13,396 bases of DNA, from positions 1-13,396 of the forward strand of contig CAJGCQ010000022.1 of the NCBI GenBank assembly GCA_904501875.1, in the 5' to 3' direction. Made by a program: the position numbers and the translations under genes. The notes under the pieces are model-generated. The model was not told the origin of the DNA and made no database searches. It saw nothing but the letters and a program-made list of their open reading frames with translations. The DNA is from Clostridiaceae bacterium (GTDB taxonomy: Bacteria > Bacillota > Clostridia > Oscillospirales > Acutalibacteraceae). This document shows, in pieces, positions 6,664-13,340 of the stretch. The first letter of the stretch is position 1, and every line of letters begins with the position of its first letter.

Positions 6664-7695
6664 ATGGTTAAAGTTGCAATTAACGGATTCGGCCGTATCG
6701 GTCGTCTCGCATTTCGTCAGATGTTCGGCGCTGAGGGTTACGATGTAGTAGCTATCAACGACCTTACAAAGCCCTCTATGCTTGCTAATCTTTTAAAGTA
6801 TGATACAGCACAGGGCGGTTACTGCGGTGCTATCGGTGAGAATCTTCACACCGTTTCTGCTGATGACGAGGCAGGCACCATTACTGTTGATGGCAAGACA
6901 CTTAAGATTTATGCTGAGAAGGACGCTAAGGATCTTCCTTGGGGCGAGATCGGCGTAGATGTTGTTCTTGAGTGCACAGGCTTCTACTGCTCTAAAGAAA
7001 AGTCACAGGCTCATATTGATGCCGGTGCTAAGAAGGTTGTTATTTCTGCTCCTGCAGGCAACGATCTTCCCACTATCGTTTACAGCGTTAACGAAAAGAC
7101 CCTTACTAAGGAAGACAACATCATTTCTGCTGCTTCCTGCACAACTAACTGCTTAGCTCCTATGGCTAAGGTTCTTAACGATTATGCTCCTATCCAGAGC
7201 GGTATTATGAGCACAATCCACGCTTACACCGGCGACCAGATGATTCTTGACGGTCCTCACAGAAAGGGCGACCTTCGCCGTGCCCGTGCAGGTGCTGCAA
7301 ACATCGTTCCTAACTCTACTGGCGCTGCTAAGGCTATCGGCCTTGTAATTCCTGAGCTCAACGGTAAGCTCATTGGTTCTGCTCAGCGTGTTCCGGTTCC
7401 GACAGGTTCCACCACTATCCTTACCGCTGTTGTTAAGGGCGCAGATGTAACTAAGGAAGGCATTAACGCTGCTATGAAGGCGGCTGCTTCTGAGTCCTTC
7501 GGTTACAACGAGGATCAAATCGTTTCTTCCGATGTTATCGGTATGCGTTACGGTTCACTCTTTGACGCAACTCAGACAATGGTTTCTAAGATTGCTGACG
7601 ACCTTTATGAAGTACAGGTTGTTTCCTGGTATGACAACGAGAACAGCTATACAAGCCAGATGGTTCGTACCATTAAGTATTTCGCTGAAATCTAA
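6664..7695 (+). CDS. gap: Glyceraldehyde-3-phosphate dehydrogenase, NAD-dependent
   Basis: This glycolytic enzyme oxidises glyceraldehyde 3-phosphate to 1,3-bisphosphoglycerate, reducing NAD+ to NADH, in the cytoplasm as a tetramer. The 343 residues are slightly above the usual 330-340. Visible motifs are NGFGRIGR (7-14) for NAD binding, Asp33 in INDL (marks NAD over NADP preference), the active-site SAASCTTNC with catalytic Cys159, His186 in STIHAYTGDQ, the phosphate-binding NIVPNSTGAA, and the C-terminal SWYDNENSY. The ATG at 6664 has a near-perfect AAAGGAGGT site. Codon use is strongly biased (CTT, GCT, ATC), as expected for high expression. The gene stands alone, without pgk or tpi beside it, between its own promoter and terminator. 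A putative Rex operator upstream suggests control by the NADH/NAD+ ratio. Identity is secure. Confidence 0.98.
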   Translation: MVKVAINGFGRIGRLAFRQMFGAEGYDVVAINDLTKPSMLANLLKYDTAQGGYCGAIGENLHTVSADDEAGTITVDGKTLKIYAEKDAKDLPWGEIGVDVVLECTGFYCSKEKSQAHIDAGAKKVVISAPAGNDLPTIVYSVNEKTLTKEDNIISAASCTTNCLAPMAKVLNDYAPIQSGIMSTIHAYTGDQMILDGPHRKGDLRRARAGAANIVPNSTGAAKAIGLVIPELNGKLIGSAQRVPVPTGSTTILTAVVKGADVTKEGINAAMKAAASESFGYNEDQIVSSDVIGMRYGSLFDATQTMVSKIADDLYEVQVVSWYDNENSYTSQMVRTIKYFAEI

Positions 7696-7712
7696 TCGTT
7701 ATCTAAATTTGG

Positions 7713-7743
7713 CAGTCCTCACCTTGAGTGGGGACTGTTTTTT
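7713..7743 (+). terminator. Rho-independent terminator after gap
   Basis: CAGTCCTCAC (7713-7722) pairs with GTGGGGACTG (7728-7737), 10 base pairs with one U-G, around a 5-base loop, followed by six T (7738-7743). This is a strong canonical terminator 17 bases after the gap stop. Confidence 0.9.
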
Positions 7744-7832
7744 ATCCCTTGAAATCTTATTTCGCAGTACAGTATATGACAAATGGATAAGATATGTTAA
7801 AAAAATGTTTACAGAAATAACAGATAGTTTGC

Positions 7833-7861
7833 TTGAAAACAGCCCTGTAAAATGGTATATT
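7833..7861 (+). promoter_or_regulatory. Promoter for the membrane protein gene at 7887
   Basis: TTGAAA (7833-7838) and TATATT (7856-7861) are separated by 17 bases, with TGG before the -10 as an extended -10. The short leader leads to GAGGG and the ATG at 7887. The arrangement closely resembles the ftsZ promoter. Confidence 0.6.
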
Positions 7862-7886
7862 TATACACAGTAGAGAGGGTGTGCAG

Positions 7887-8621
7887 ATGTCAGAGAAGAA
7901 AACCAATGAAATATTAGAGGAGCAGAGAAGAGCCCATCAGGAATTTTTAGAGCTTAAAAAAATGCAGAACGGGGAAATGAAAGCACCGCCTAAACCCAGC
8001 GAGGTTGCAATAGTTCCTAATTCTCCCAAGGAAAAATGGGATAATTTTTGGTTTCATTATAAGTGGTATGTGGTGGCGCTTGTTGCGACCGTTGCAGTTT
8101 TGGCGGTTTTAATAGCTCAATGTGCCACAAAGACAAAATACGACCTTCAGGTGATCTACTTTACACATACTACTGTGCTTGATGCTCAAACAGAGGGAAT
8201 AGCCGATTATCTTAAAAAATATTCCGAGGATACAAACGGCGACGGCGAGATAAATGTTCAGATTGTTAATATAAGCTTTTCAAATACAACAGGTGATTTA
8301 CAGTATAGGCATACTATGCTTTCAAAGCTTCAGGCGATGCTCACAGGTGACGAAAACGCAATGCTGTATATTACAGACAGTGAGACTTATGAGTATATAA
8401 ACGGGCTTTCGCAGAGCGGCGCCCTTTTAGAGGGCGAGCCCCTTAAATTCGGCGAGGAGTTTTATACCGCTACCGAATCGGAGCAATTCGGTAAATTGCC
8501 GGAGGGTCTGCAAATATCCTGCCGCAGAATAAGCGGAACCACAATGGAAAACAAGAAGGATGCCGCCAAGGCTTATGAGAGTTCGAAGAACCTTCTTGAA
8601 AAGCTTAAAAGCGCTTCTTAG
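7887..8621 (+). CDS. Single-pass membrane protein of unknown function
   Basis: I do not recognise a family. From the ATG at 7887 the product has 244 residues. AGAGGG ends 7 bases before this ATG. A GTG at 7881 is in frame but overlaps the spacing region. The cytoplasmic N-terminal part (1-58) is charged and likely helical (ILEEQRRAHQEFLELKK), followed by a proline-rich stretch. A single membrane helix lies at about 61-79 (YVVALVATVAVLAVLIAQ), after a Trp/His/Lys-rich flank that suggests N-in topology. The outer part, about 160 residues, begins KTKYDLQVIYF and carries DTNGDGEI (115-122), an acidic loop like calcium-binding DxNxDGxI motifs. The gene has its own promoter and sits between two solitary metabolic genes, so context gives no function. 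A sensor or cell-envelope role is only a guess. Confidence 0.75.
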   Translation: MSEKKTNEILEEQRRAHQEFLELKKMQNGEMKAPPKPSEVAIVPNSPKEKWDNFWFHYKWYVVALVATVAVLAVLIAQCATKTKYDLQVIYFTHTTVLDAQTEGIADYLKKYSEDTNGDGEINVQIVNISFSNTTGDLQYRHTMLSKLQAMLTGDENAMLYITDSETYEYINGLSQSGALLEGEPLKFGEEFYTATESEQFGKLPEGLQISCRRISGTTMENKKDAAKAYESSKNLLEKLKSAS

Positions 8622-8671
8622 GTCTTAAATTAATAACAGTTATATAAAAAAATAATATATTGTTTGCTATT

Positions 8672-8689
8672 TTGTTATTGATTTAACAA
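8672..8689. promoter_or_regulatory. Putative Rex operator in the alcohol dehydrogenase promoter
   Basis: TTGTTATTGATTTAACAA matches the Rex consensus TTGTTAA-N4-TTAACAA at 13 of 14 defined positions; the mismatch is at position 7. The symmetry extends one more base on each side (T8671, A8690). It covers the -35 at 8678-8683, the ideal place for repression. Alcohol dehydrogenase genes are classic Rex targets in Firmicutes. Confidence 0.7.
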
Positions 8690-8706
8690 AAAAATTGCTG
8701 TATAAT
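8678..8706 (+). promoter_or_regulatory. Alcohol dehydrogenase promoter (sigma-A)
   Basis: TTGATT (8678-8683) and a perfect TATAAT (8701-8706) are separated by 17 bases, 35 bases before the start codon at 8742. The -35 lies fully inside the putative Rex operator. Confidence 0.6.
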
Positions 8707-8741
8707 TATATGGTAAAATTTTTAAGGAAAGGTGACTTCTT

Positions 8742-9887
8742 ATGAACAAATTTATGTTAAACGAAACCTCTTATCACGGCGCAGGTGCAATTAACGCCAT
8801 TCCGGACGAGATTAAAAGCCGCGGCTTTAAAAAAGCCTTTGTTGCTTCTGATCCCGATCTTGTAAAATTCGGCGTTGCACAGAAGGTTACCGATATTCTT
8901 GATAATGCGGGAATAGAGTACAAGCTTTATACCGATATTAAGGCTAACCCCACCATTGAAAATGTCCAGCATGGCGTTGAGGAATTCAAGGCTTGCGGAG
9001 CTGACTGTATTGTTGCAATCGGTGGCGGCTCTTCTATGGATACCGCAAAGGCTATCGGTATTATCATCACCAATCCCGAGTTTGCGGATGTCCGTTCTCT
9101 TGAGGGCGTAGCTCCCACAAAGAACAAGTGCGTTCCGATTATCGCTGTTCCGACCACAGCAGGTACTGCCGCTGAGGTTACTATCAACTATGTTATCACC
9201 GATGTTGAGAAAAAGCGTAAGTTCGTTTGCGTTGATGTTCACGATATTCCCGTTGTTGCAGTTGTAGACCCTGATATGATGGCTACAATGCCCGCTGCTC
9301 TTACCGCCGCTACAGGTATGGACGCTCTTACCCATGCTATTGAGGGCTACATAACAAAGGGTGCTTGGGAGCTTTCGGATATGTTCCATATCAAGGCTAT
9401 CGAGATTATCGCCCGTTCACTCCGTGACGCTGTTAAGAACGGCAAGGAAGGCCGTGACGGCATGGCTCTCGGTCAGTATGTTGCGGGAATGGGCTTCTCC
9501 AATGTAGGCCTCGGTGTTGATCACTCTATGGCTCATACCCTTTCTGCTTATTATGATACTCCCCACGGTAAGGCTTGTGCAATTCTTCTTCCCACTGTTA
9601 TGGCTTACAATGCCGAATACACAGGCGAGAAGTATAAGGATATAGCAAAGGCTATGGGTGTTGAGGGCGTTGACTCTATGACTCAGGACGAGTACCGCAA
9701 GGCGGCTGTTGACGCTGTCCGTCAGCTTGCAGAGGATGTTGGAATTCCCACCACCTTAAAGGGTATTGTTAAGGAAGAGGATATTCCTGCTCTGGCTGAA
9801 TCTGCATATGCAGATGCTTGCCGTCCGGGCAACCCGAGAGAGACCAGCGTTGAGGATATTATCGAGCTTTATAAGAGCTTGATGTAA
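8742..9887 (+). CDS. fucO: Iron-dependent alcohol dehydrogenase, lactaldehyde reductase (FucO)-like
   Basis: This group III metal-dependent alcohol dehydrogenase reduces an aldehyde to an alcohol with NADH. The 381 residues and long identical stretches (for example NPEFADVRSLEG, GTAAEVTINYVITD, DALTHAIEGYIT, MALGQYVAGMGFSN) match my memory of E. coli FucO, which converts L-lactaldehyde to 1,2-propanediol. Metal ligands by alignment are Asp194, His198, His261 and His275, with His265 the likely active-site His. The nucleotide loop is GGGSSMDT (94-101), where FucO has GGGSPQDT. Around the ligands it has VDHSMAHTLSAYYDTPHG, so substrate preference could differ. The ATG at 8742 has AGGTG 7 bases upstream. 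No fucose or rhamnose genes are near. Strong codon bias and the Rex-like operator suggest an abundant fermentative enzyme that regenerates NAD+. The family is certain; the fucO symbol is by similarity. Confidence 0.88.
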   Translation: MNKFMLNETSYHGAGAINAIPDEIKSRGFKKAFVASDPDLVKFGVAQKVTDILDNAGIEYKLYTDIKANPTIENVQHGVEEFKACGADCIVAIGGGSSMDTAKAIGIIITNPEFADVRSLEGVAPTKNKCVPIIAVPTTAGTAAEVTINYVITDVEKKRKFVCVDVHDIPVVAVVDPDMMATMPAALTAATGMDALTHAIEGYITKGAWELSDMFHIKAIEIIARSLRDAVKNGKEGRDGMALGQYVAGMGFSNVGLGVDHSMAHTLSAYYDTPHGKACAILLPTVMAYNAEYTGEKYKDIAKAMGVEGVDSMTQDEYRKAAVDAVRQLAEDVGIPTTLKGIVKEEDIPALAESAYADACRPGNPRETSVEDIIELYKSLM

Positions 9888-9901
9888 TAACATACTCTAA
9901 A

Positions 9902-9937
9902 AAGAAAAGCCTCCGACAAAAGTCGGAGGCTTTTCTT
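9902..9937. terminator. Bidirectional terminator between the alcohol dehydrogenase gene and spoIIE
   Basis: AAGAAAAGCCTCCGAC (9902-9917) and GTCGGAGGCTTTTCTT (9922-9937) form a perfect 16-bp stem around AAAA. A-rich and T-rich ends give both strands a U-rich tail, so it can stop both convergent transcripts. It overlaps the last two bases of the spoIIE stop codon read on the + strand (9936-9938). Confidence 0.9.
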
Positions 9938-12245
9938 ATACCGATTTTTTGAGAATTGCGGTCATAACCGTAATATCGTCAAGATGATTGTCGCTTCGGC
10001 GGCGTTTGGCACTCTCGCATATGCGTTCCGCAAGCTCCTCTGCAGTGCCGTCGCTCCAGTTCTCGATTTCCCCCTTAATCCAGTCGGTTCCCTCTACCGA
10101 GGCCCCGTCTGACATAAGCACCACAATATCCCCGATTTTGCACTTAACAACCGCCTTGTCAAAGCTTATTTCACGCAGAATACCTGCCGGCAGGGAGGTG
10201 CTTTCCGCCTTTCCCGTTCGCCCTGAACGCCTTATTAAGGTTGGTGCGGCACCTGCCTTGTAAAGCTCAACCTGACCTGTAAATAAATCTATGCTTGCAA
10301 TATCCACGGTAGCAAGGGATTCATCGGTTGATTTAAAGAGCATTGAGGAATTAAGTATTCTAAGGGAGCAGTCATAGCCGAAGCCCGCCTTTATAAGACG
10401 GCTCATAAGTCCCGAAGCCATAGCGCCGTCAACCGCTGCTCTTCCGCCTGTTCCCATACCGTCGGAAAGAATCATAATAAAATGTCCTTTGCCGTCAAAA
10501 AAATATCTGTAAGCGTCGCCGCACATTGCTGAGTCGGAGGCGCATTTTTGTTCTACACCTACATCTACCCTTATTGTGGCGTGCTCGTTAAGAGTGAGGA
10601 ATATACTGTCGCCGGCTCTGTTAATTGCGGGAGGGTCAAAATCTCTTTCGCAAACAATCGATAAAAGCTTCATTACCTGAAGTTTATTTATTACTGTGTC
10701 GGACTGTTTTTTTACCTTCATTTCAAGGCTCATTCTGCCGAATTTATCAATTTTGCAGGTGCATTCCTCTGTATTAAGCCCAAGATTTTTAAGTGCAGCC
10801 GAAGCCTTTGCGGCGGTGGAATTATCGAATTTTCCGTCCTTTTCAAGGTCGTTTGCAAGCTCATACAGCATATAGGATATTCCGTCAAACTGGTCGGACA
10901 CCACCGAGCGCACCTCATCAATGCGATTTTCGGCGGCTATTCGGGAGGTATAGTCGGAATACCGCTTATAGGCGGCATTAGCAACCTGCGACACCCTAAG
11001 GCATCTGCCTCGAAACTCATCGGGAGCGCCGTTTTCGGGGGTTCTTGAGCCTTCCTTTATCGCCTTTGTGATTCCGAGTATCGCTTCAATAGTGCTGTCA
11101 CGGCGGCTTTCCCAACAATGAATTCTAAGCTTACAGCCCACACAGGCGTCCTGCTCAATAGCGTTAATAACAGTGCCGAAATCTGGGGAGTTAATCTTTG
11201 ATAGCTCGGCGGAGACCTGGTCAACCGTCTCGGAAACATCGCACAGCGCACTTGCCGCAACATTAAGCTTCATTGAGAGCGACCTTTTAAAGCTGTCGGG
11301 GGTTACAAGCTTCGGATAAACCGAAAACAGACGGCTTATGTGCACCGATATCCGTCTCGGTAAAGCCAAAAATAGGGCAGAGCCCAGCGCCGCTTCAATC
11401 ACGGTGGCGGCAATTAGTATTGGGTTGCCTGTAGTTATACACCCTACAAGGCTGAAAATAAGCGGTATTGCCACCTGAATATATTTGCCGTATGAAGAAA
11501 ATACGCCTGCTATAAGTCCCGTAAAGGCGTAAATCACGGCTATTTCTCCCGAAGTGCCGCTTAGAATAAGGGATAGGGCGACTGCTGTGCCGCAAACAAC
11601 ACCCGAAAGCGTACCCCCGTATTTTGCCGCTGTAAGAATAAGGGTGATGCCCAGTATGTGCCCGAGGGAAATACCGTTGAAGTTAAAGCCGTTAATGCCC
11701 GTCAAAATTATACTAAGGGTTGCAAAAAGCGAAACAAGCTCCTCTGCATTAAGACCGCTTACTGCATTCGGCAGGGAATGAGATAAGCGGCTTATAAAAT
11801 ATGCTCCGCCCGCTGCAAGTAGCGATTCTGCAAGCATATTAAGAAAATCGAAATTAAGCCCGCTAAGGGTTACCGCTGAGGTCAAAAAGCTTGCAAGTAG
11901 GCATATAAAGCTTAAAAATATAGGATTTTCCGTCAGCCGTTTATATCCGCTTAATAGCAGCTTTATGGCGATTATGGCGAACATTGCCGCTATATACCGA
12001 AAACCGCCCGTATCAAGTGCGGGAATAAAGTATCCCAAAAATACCCCTATTGCCGCTGTGGGGGTGTATGTAAGGGAAGCTCCTGATGCTAAGGAAAGCC
12101 CAAATGGTAAAAGCTTGTCCGCAACCGCCGCTCGTGCGGCAATAAAGCCTGTCGCAGCTATAATAGCGTGGGCAGCAATCGCCACAATCAACTCTCTGTG
12201 ATTAAATTTTTCCGTTTTTTTTGATATTTTTACAATATCCTTCAA
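9936..12245 (-). CDS. spoIIE: SpoIIE, stage II sporulation phosphatase, TTG start
   Basis: SpoIIE sits at the polar septum, interacts with FtsZ, and dephosphorylates SpoIIAA, which frees sigma-F in the forespore. The 769 residues compare with 827 in B. subtilis. Residues about 18-296 are highly hydrophobic, with around ten membrane segments. A central regulatory part (about 300-545) carries CVGCKLRIHCW (Cys368, 371, 377), a cysteine motif of clostridial homologues. The C-terminal PP2C-type domain (about 550-765) has metal-binding Asp577 in CGDAY, Asp595 in SDGMGTG, Asp713 in MSDG, and Asp756/757 in HLDDIT. TTG at 12245 is the earliest possible start because an in-frame TAA directly precedes it, and no ATG follows for more than 80 codons. 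The ribosome binding site GGCGGTGA is weak. The upstream promoter is of Spo0A type. Identity is secure. Confidence 0.96.
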   Translation of the reverse strand: MKDIVKISKKTEKFNHRELIVAIAAHAIIAATGFIAARAAVADKLLPFGLSLASGASLTYTPTAAIGVFLGYFIPALDTGGFRYIAAMFAIIAIKLLLSGYKRLTENPIFLSFICLLASFLTSAVTLSGLNFDFLNMLAESLLAAGGAYFISRLSHSLPNAVSGLNAEELVSLFATLSIILTGINGFNFNGISLGHILGITLILTAAKYGGTLSGVVCGTAVALSLILSGTSGEIAVIYAFTGLIAGVFSSYGKYIQVAIPLIFSLVGCITTGNPILIAATVIEAALGSALFLALPRRISVHISRLFSVYPKLVTPDSFKRSLSMKLNVAASALCDVSETVDQVSAELSKINSPDFGTVINAIEQDACVGCKLRIHCWESRRDSTIEAILGITKAIKEGSRTPENGAPDEFRGRCLRVSQVANAAYKRYSDYTSRIAAENRIDEVRSVVSDQFDGISYMLYELANDLEKDGKFDNSTAAKASAALKNLGLNTEECTCKIDKFGRMSLEMKVKKQSDTVINKLQVMKLLSIVCERDFDPPAINRAGDSIFLTLNEHATIRVDVGVEQKCASDSAMCGDAYRYFFDGKGHFIMILSDGMGTGGRAAVDGAMASGLMSRLIKAGFGYDCSLRILNSSMLFKSTDESLATVDIASIDLFTGQVELYKAGAAPTLIRRSGRTGKAESTSLPAGILREISFDKAVVKCKIGDIVVLMSDGASVEGTDWIKGEIENWSDGTAEELAERICESAKRRRSDNHLDDITVMTAILKKSV

Positions 12246-12255
12246 TTAAAATCAC

Positions 12256-12288
12256 CGCCGTATTTTTCTTCATACTAATTATACGGCG
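12256..12288. repeat. 8-bp inverted repeat flanking the spoIIE transcription start
   Basis: CGCCGTAT (12256-12263) and ATACGGCG (12281-12288) are perfect inverted arms 17 bases apart. On the spoIIE strand one arm overlaps the -10 and the other overlaps the ribosome binding site region. The expected start of transcription lies between them, so the repeat works, if at all, as DNA and not as an RNA hairpin. Confidence 0.4.
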
Positions 12289-12310
12289 TTGAGTGTATAT
12301 AATTTGTCAA
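12278..12310 (-). promoter_or_regulatory. spoIIE promoter of the Spo0A-activated class, 21-bp spacing
   Basis: On the - strand a perfect TTGACA (12310-12305) and a perfect TATAAT (12283-12278) are separated by 21 bases, too far for unaided sigma-A polymerase. The same long spacing is known for the Spo0A-activated spoIIG and spoIIE promoters of Bacillus. A Spo0A box overlaps the -35. Confidence 0.7.
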
Positions 12311-12311
12311 A
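12303..12311 (+). promoter_or_regulatory. Putative Spo0A box 1
   Basis: TTTGTCAAA on the + strand matches the Spo0A box consensus TTTGTCRAA and overlaps the spoIIE -35. Confidence 0.6.
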
Positions 12312-12335
12312 GCAGGGCAGGGAATTAATAATTTT

Positions 12336-12344
12336 TTTGACGAA
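12336..12344 (+). promoter_or_regulatory. Putative Spo0A box 2
   Basis: TTTGACGAA contains TGACGAA, which fits the core TGNCGAA. It has the same orientation as box 1 and lies 33 bases from it, about three helical turns, upstream of the spoIIE promoter and on the same helix face. Confidence 0.5.
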
Positions 12345-12428
12345 AAATATTTTTTTACATAAAAAAGAATATTTTTTATAACCTCGGGCAGGATATTGAT
12401 AATAAATCTAAAAGGGTGGAATGGAATA

Positions 12429-13079
12429 ATGAAACGCATTTTCGTAATTTTGCTTGCACTTACAATGCTGTTTGGCCTTTGTGGAATCTCTGTCTCGGGG
12501 CTTTCAAAAATCGGCTCTCGCTCGGACGAGGTGAGGGCTGTTCAGCAAGCGCTGAAGGAAAAGGGTTATTACAATTATACCGTGGATGGAATTTTCGGCA
12601 CAAGGACACAGTCAGCCGTAAAAAGCTTTCAGCGGGATAATGGTCTCCAGCCCGACGGCATTGCGGGGGAGAAGACCCTCGAAGCACTCGGGGTGACTTC
12701 GAGCAGTAATTCTTACGGCGGGTATAGTTCCTCGGATTACGATTTGTTGGCACGCATTATTTCTGCCGAGGCAAGGGGAGAGAGCTATTTAGGGCAGGTG
12801 GCCGTGGGAGCGGTCATATTAAACCGAATAGAACACCCCTCGTTTCCCGACACCCTTTCGGGAGTAATTTATCAAAAGGGTGCCTTTTCCTGCCTTTATG
12901 ACGGGCAGTTTTACGAATCGGTAGCCGACAGCGCCTACAGCGCTGCACGGGATGCGATAAACGGACTTGACCCCAGCGGCGGAGCGATTTATTACTACAA
13001 CCCCAGCACAGCCACCAGTAAATGGATTTTCTCCCGTCCAGTTATAACGACGATAGGAAACCATAGATTTTGCAGTTAG
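12429..13079 (+). CDS. sleB: SleB-type spore cortex-lytic enzyme
   Basis: SleB is a lytic transglycosylase that degrades cortex peptidoglycan with muramic-delta-lactam during germination. From the ATG at 12429 the product has 216 residues. It has a signal peptide (1 to about 24, MKR then a hydrophobic run ending near SVSG), a PG_binding_1 domain (about 27-88, SRSDEVRAVQQALKEKGYY, DGIFGTRTQSAVKSFQ, DGIAGEKTLEALG), a Ser/Gly/Tyr linker (91-103), and the Hydrolase_2/SleB catalytic domain (about 105-216). The likely catalytic glutamate is Glu114 in SAEARGE. It is shorter than B. subtilis SleB (about 305) mainly because of the short linker. The start follows AAGGGTGGA by 8 bases; an upstream in-frame ATG at 12396 lacks a site and would spoil the signal peptide. 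No ypeB partner follows. A CwlJ or vegetative wall role cannot be fully excluded, but the peptidoglycan-binding domain favours SleB. Confidence 0.88.
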   Translation: MKRIFVILLALTMLFGLCGISVSGLSKIGSRSDEVRAVQQALKEKGYYNYTVDGIFGTRTQSAVKSFQRDNGLQPDGIAGEKTLEALGVTSSSNSYGGYSSSDYDLLARIISAEARGESYLGQVAVGAVILNRIEHPSFPDTLSGVIYQKGAFSCLYDGQFYESVADSAYSAARDAINGLDPSGGAIYYYNPSTATSKWIFSRPVITTIGNHRFCS

Positions 13080-13186
13080 TTAAAAACGCCTGTCGCTATC
13101 TCAACTTTATACAAAAGGGATAAATATCCGGTTTGCAAGGTTATCAATGCCATTAATGCTAAAACAATCGTTTTAAAAATCTTCAT
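13076..13186 (-). CDS. Putative 36-residue membrane protein
   Basis: A small ORF runs from ATG (13186-13184) to TAA (13078-13076). The evidence for translation is an AAAGGAGA site with GGAG at 13198-13195, 8 bases from the ATG, stronger than that of several known genes here. The product begins MKIFKTIVLALMALITL: two lysines, then one hydrophobic helix (about 6-26), then a short polar tail ending ATGVFN. This fits a single-pass small membrane protein or peptide. Its stop overlaps the sleB stop tail to tail by 4 bases. A hairpin (13230-13262) lies in its likely leader. No family is recognised and no clear promoter is seen. Chance cannot be excluded for so short a frame. Confidence 0.5.
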   Translation of the reverse strand: MKIFKTIVLALMALITLQTGYLSLLYKVEIATGVFN

Positions 13187-13229
13187 TTCAAAATCTCCTT
13201 TATGTGTGAAATTCATTGAAACGAAGAAG

Positions 13230-13262
13230 TGGCAGTACAGAGCGACTAAGTCTGTACTGCCA
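13230..13262. repeat. 12-bp perfect inverted repeat (hairpin)
   Basis: TGGCAGTACAGA (13230-13241) and TCTGTACTGCCA (13251-13262) pair perfectly around a 9-base loop. No T-run follows on either strand, so it is not a classic terminator. It may be a leader structure for the small ORF on the - strand, an operator, or a 3' end structure for the sleB transcript. Confidence 0.6.
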
Positions 13263-13298
13263 TAAACAAAGTCTATTTAACATCTTTTAAGAAAACAA

Positions 13299-13340
13299 CA
13301 AACCCGAACGTTTCACCGATTGGTAAAAGGTTCGGGTTTG
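13299..13340 (-). terminator. Long hairpin, probable terminator of a - strand gene beyond the window
   Basis: CAAACCCGAAC (13299-13309) pairs with GTTCGGGTTTG (13330-13340). The inner part continues imperfectly as TTT/AAA and ACC/GGT around GATT. Read on the - strand the stem runs into GTTGTTTTC, a T-rich tail; on the + strand the tail is poor. It would therefore end a transcript entering from the right. A second possible role is as the end of the sleB transcript. Confidence 0.5.

Noticed and set aside
7532..7873. 113-codon + strand frame overlapping the end of gap
   Set aside because: It is out of frame inside gap, runs through the gap terminator, has no ribosome binding site and no protein-like signature.
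8757..9389. 210-codon - strand frame inside the alcohol dehydrogenase gene
   Set aside because: It is a shadow of a codon-biased highly expressed gene, with no ribosome binding site and a composition unlike real proteins here.
12366..12398. Sigma-G-like promoter for sleB (GAATA ... GATATTG)
   Set aside because: The spacing of about 20 bases is too long and the -10 has two mismatches. SleB genes are usually sigma-G controlled, but I cannot point to a credible site.
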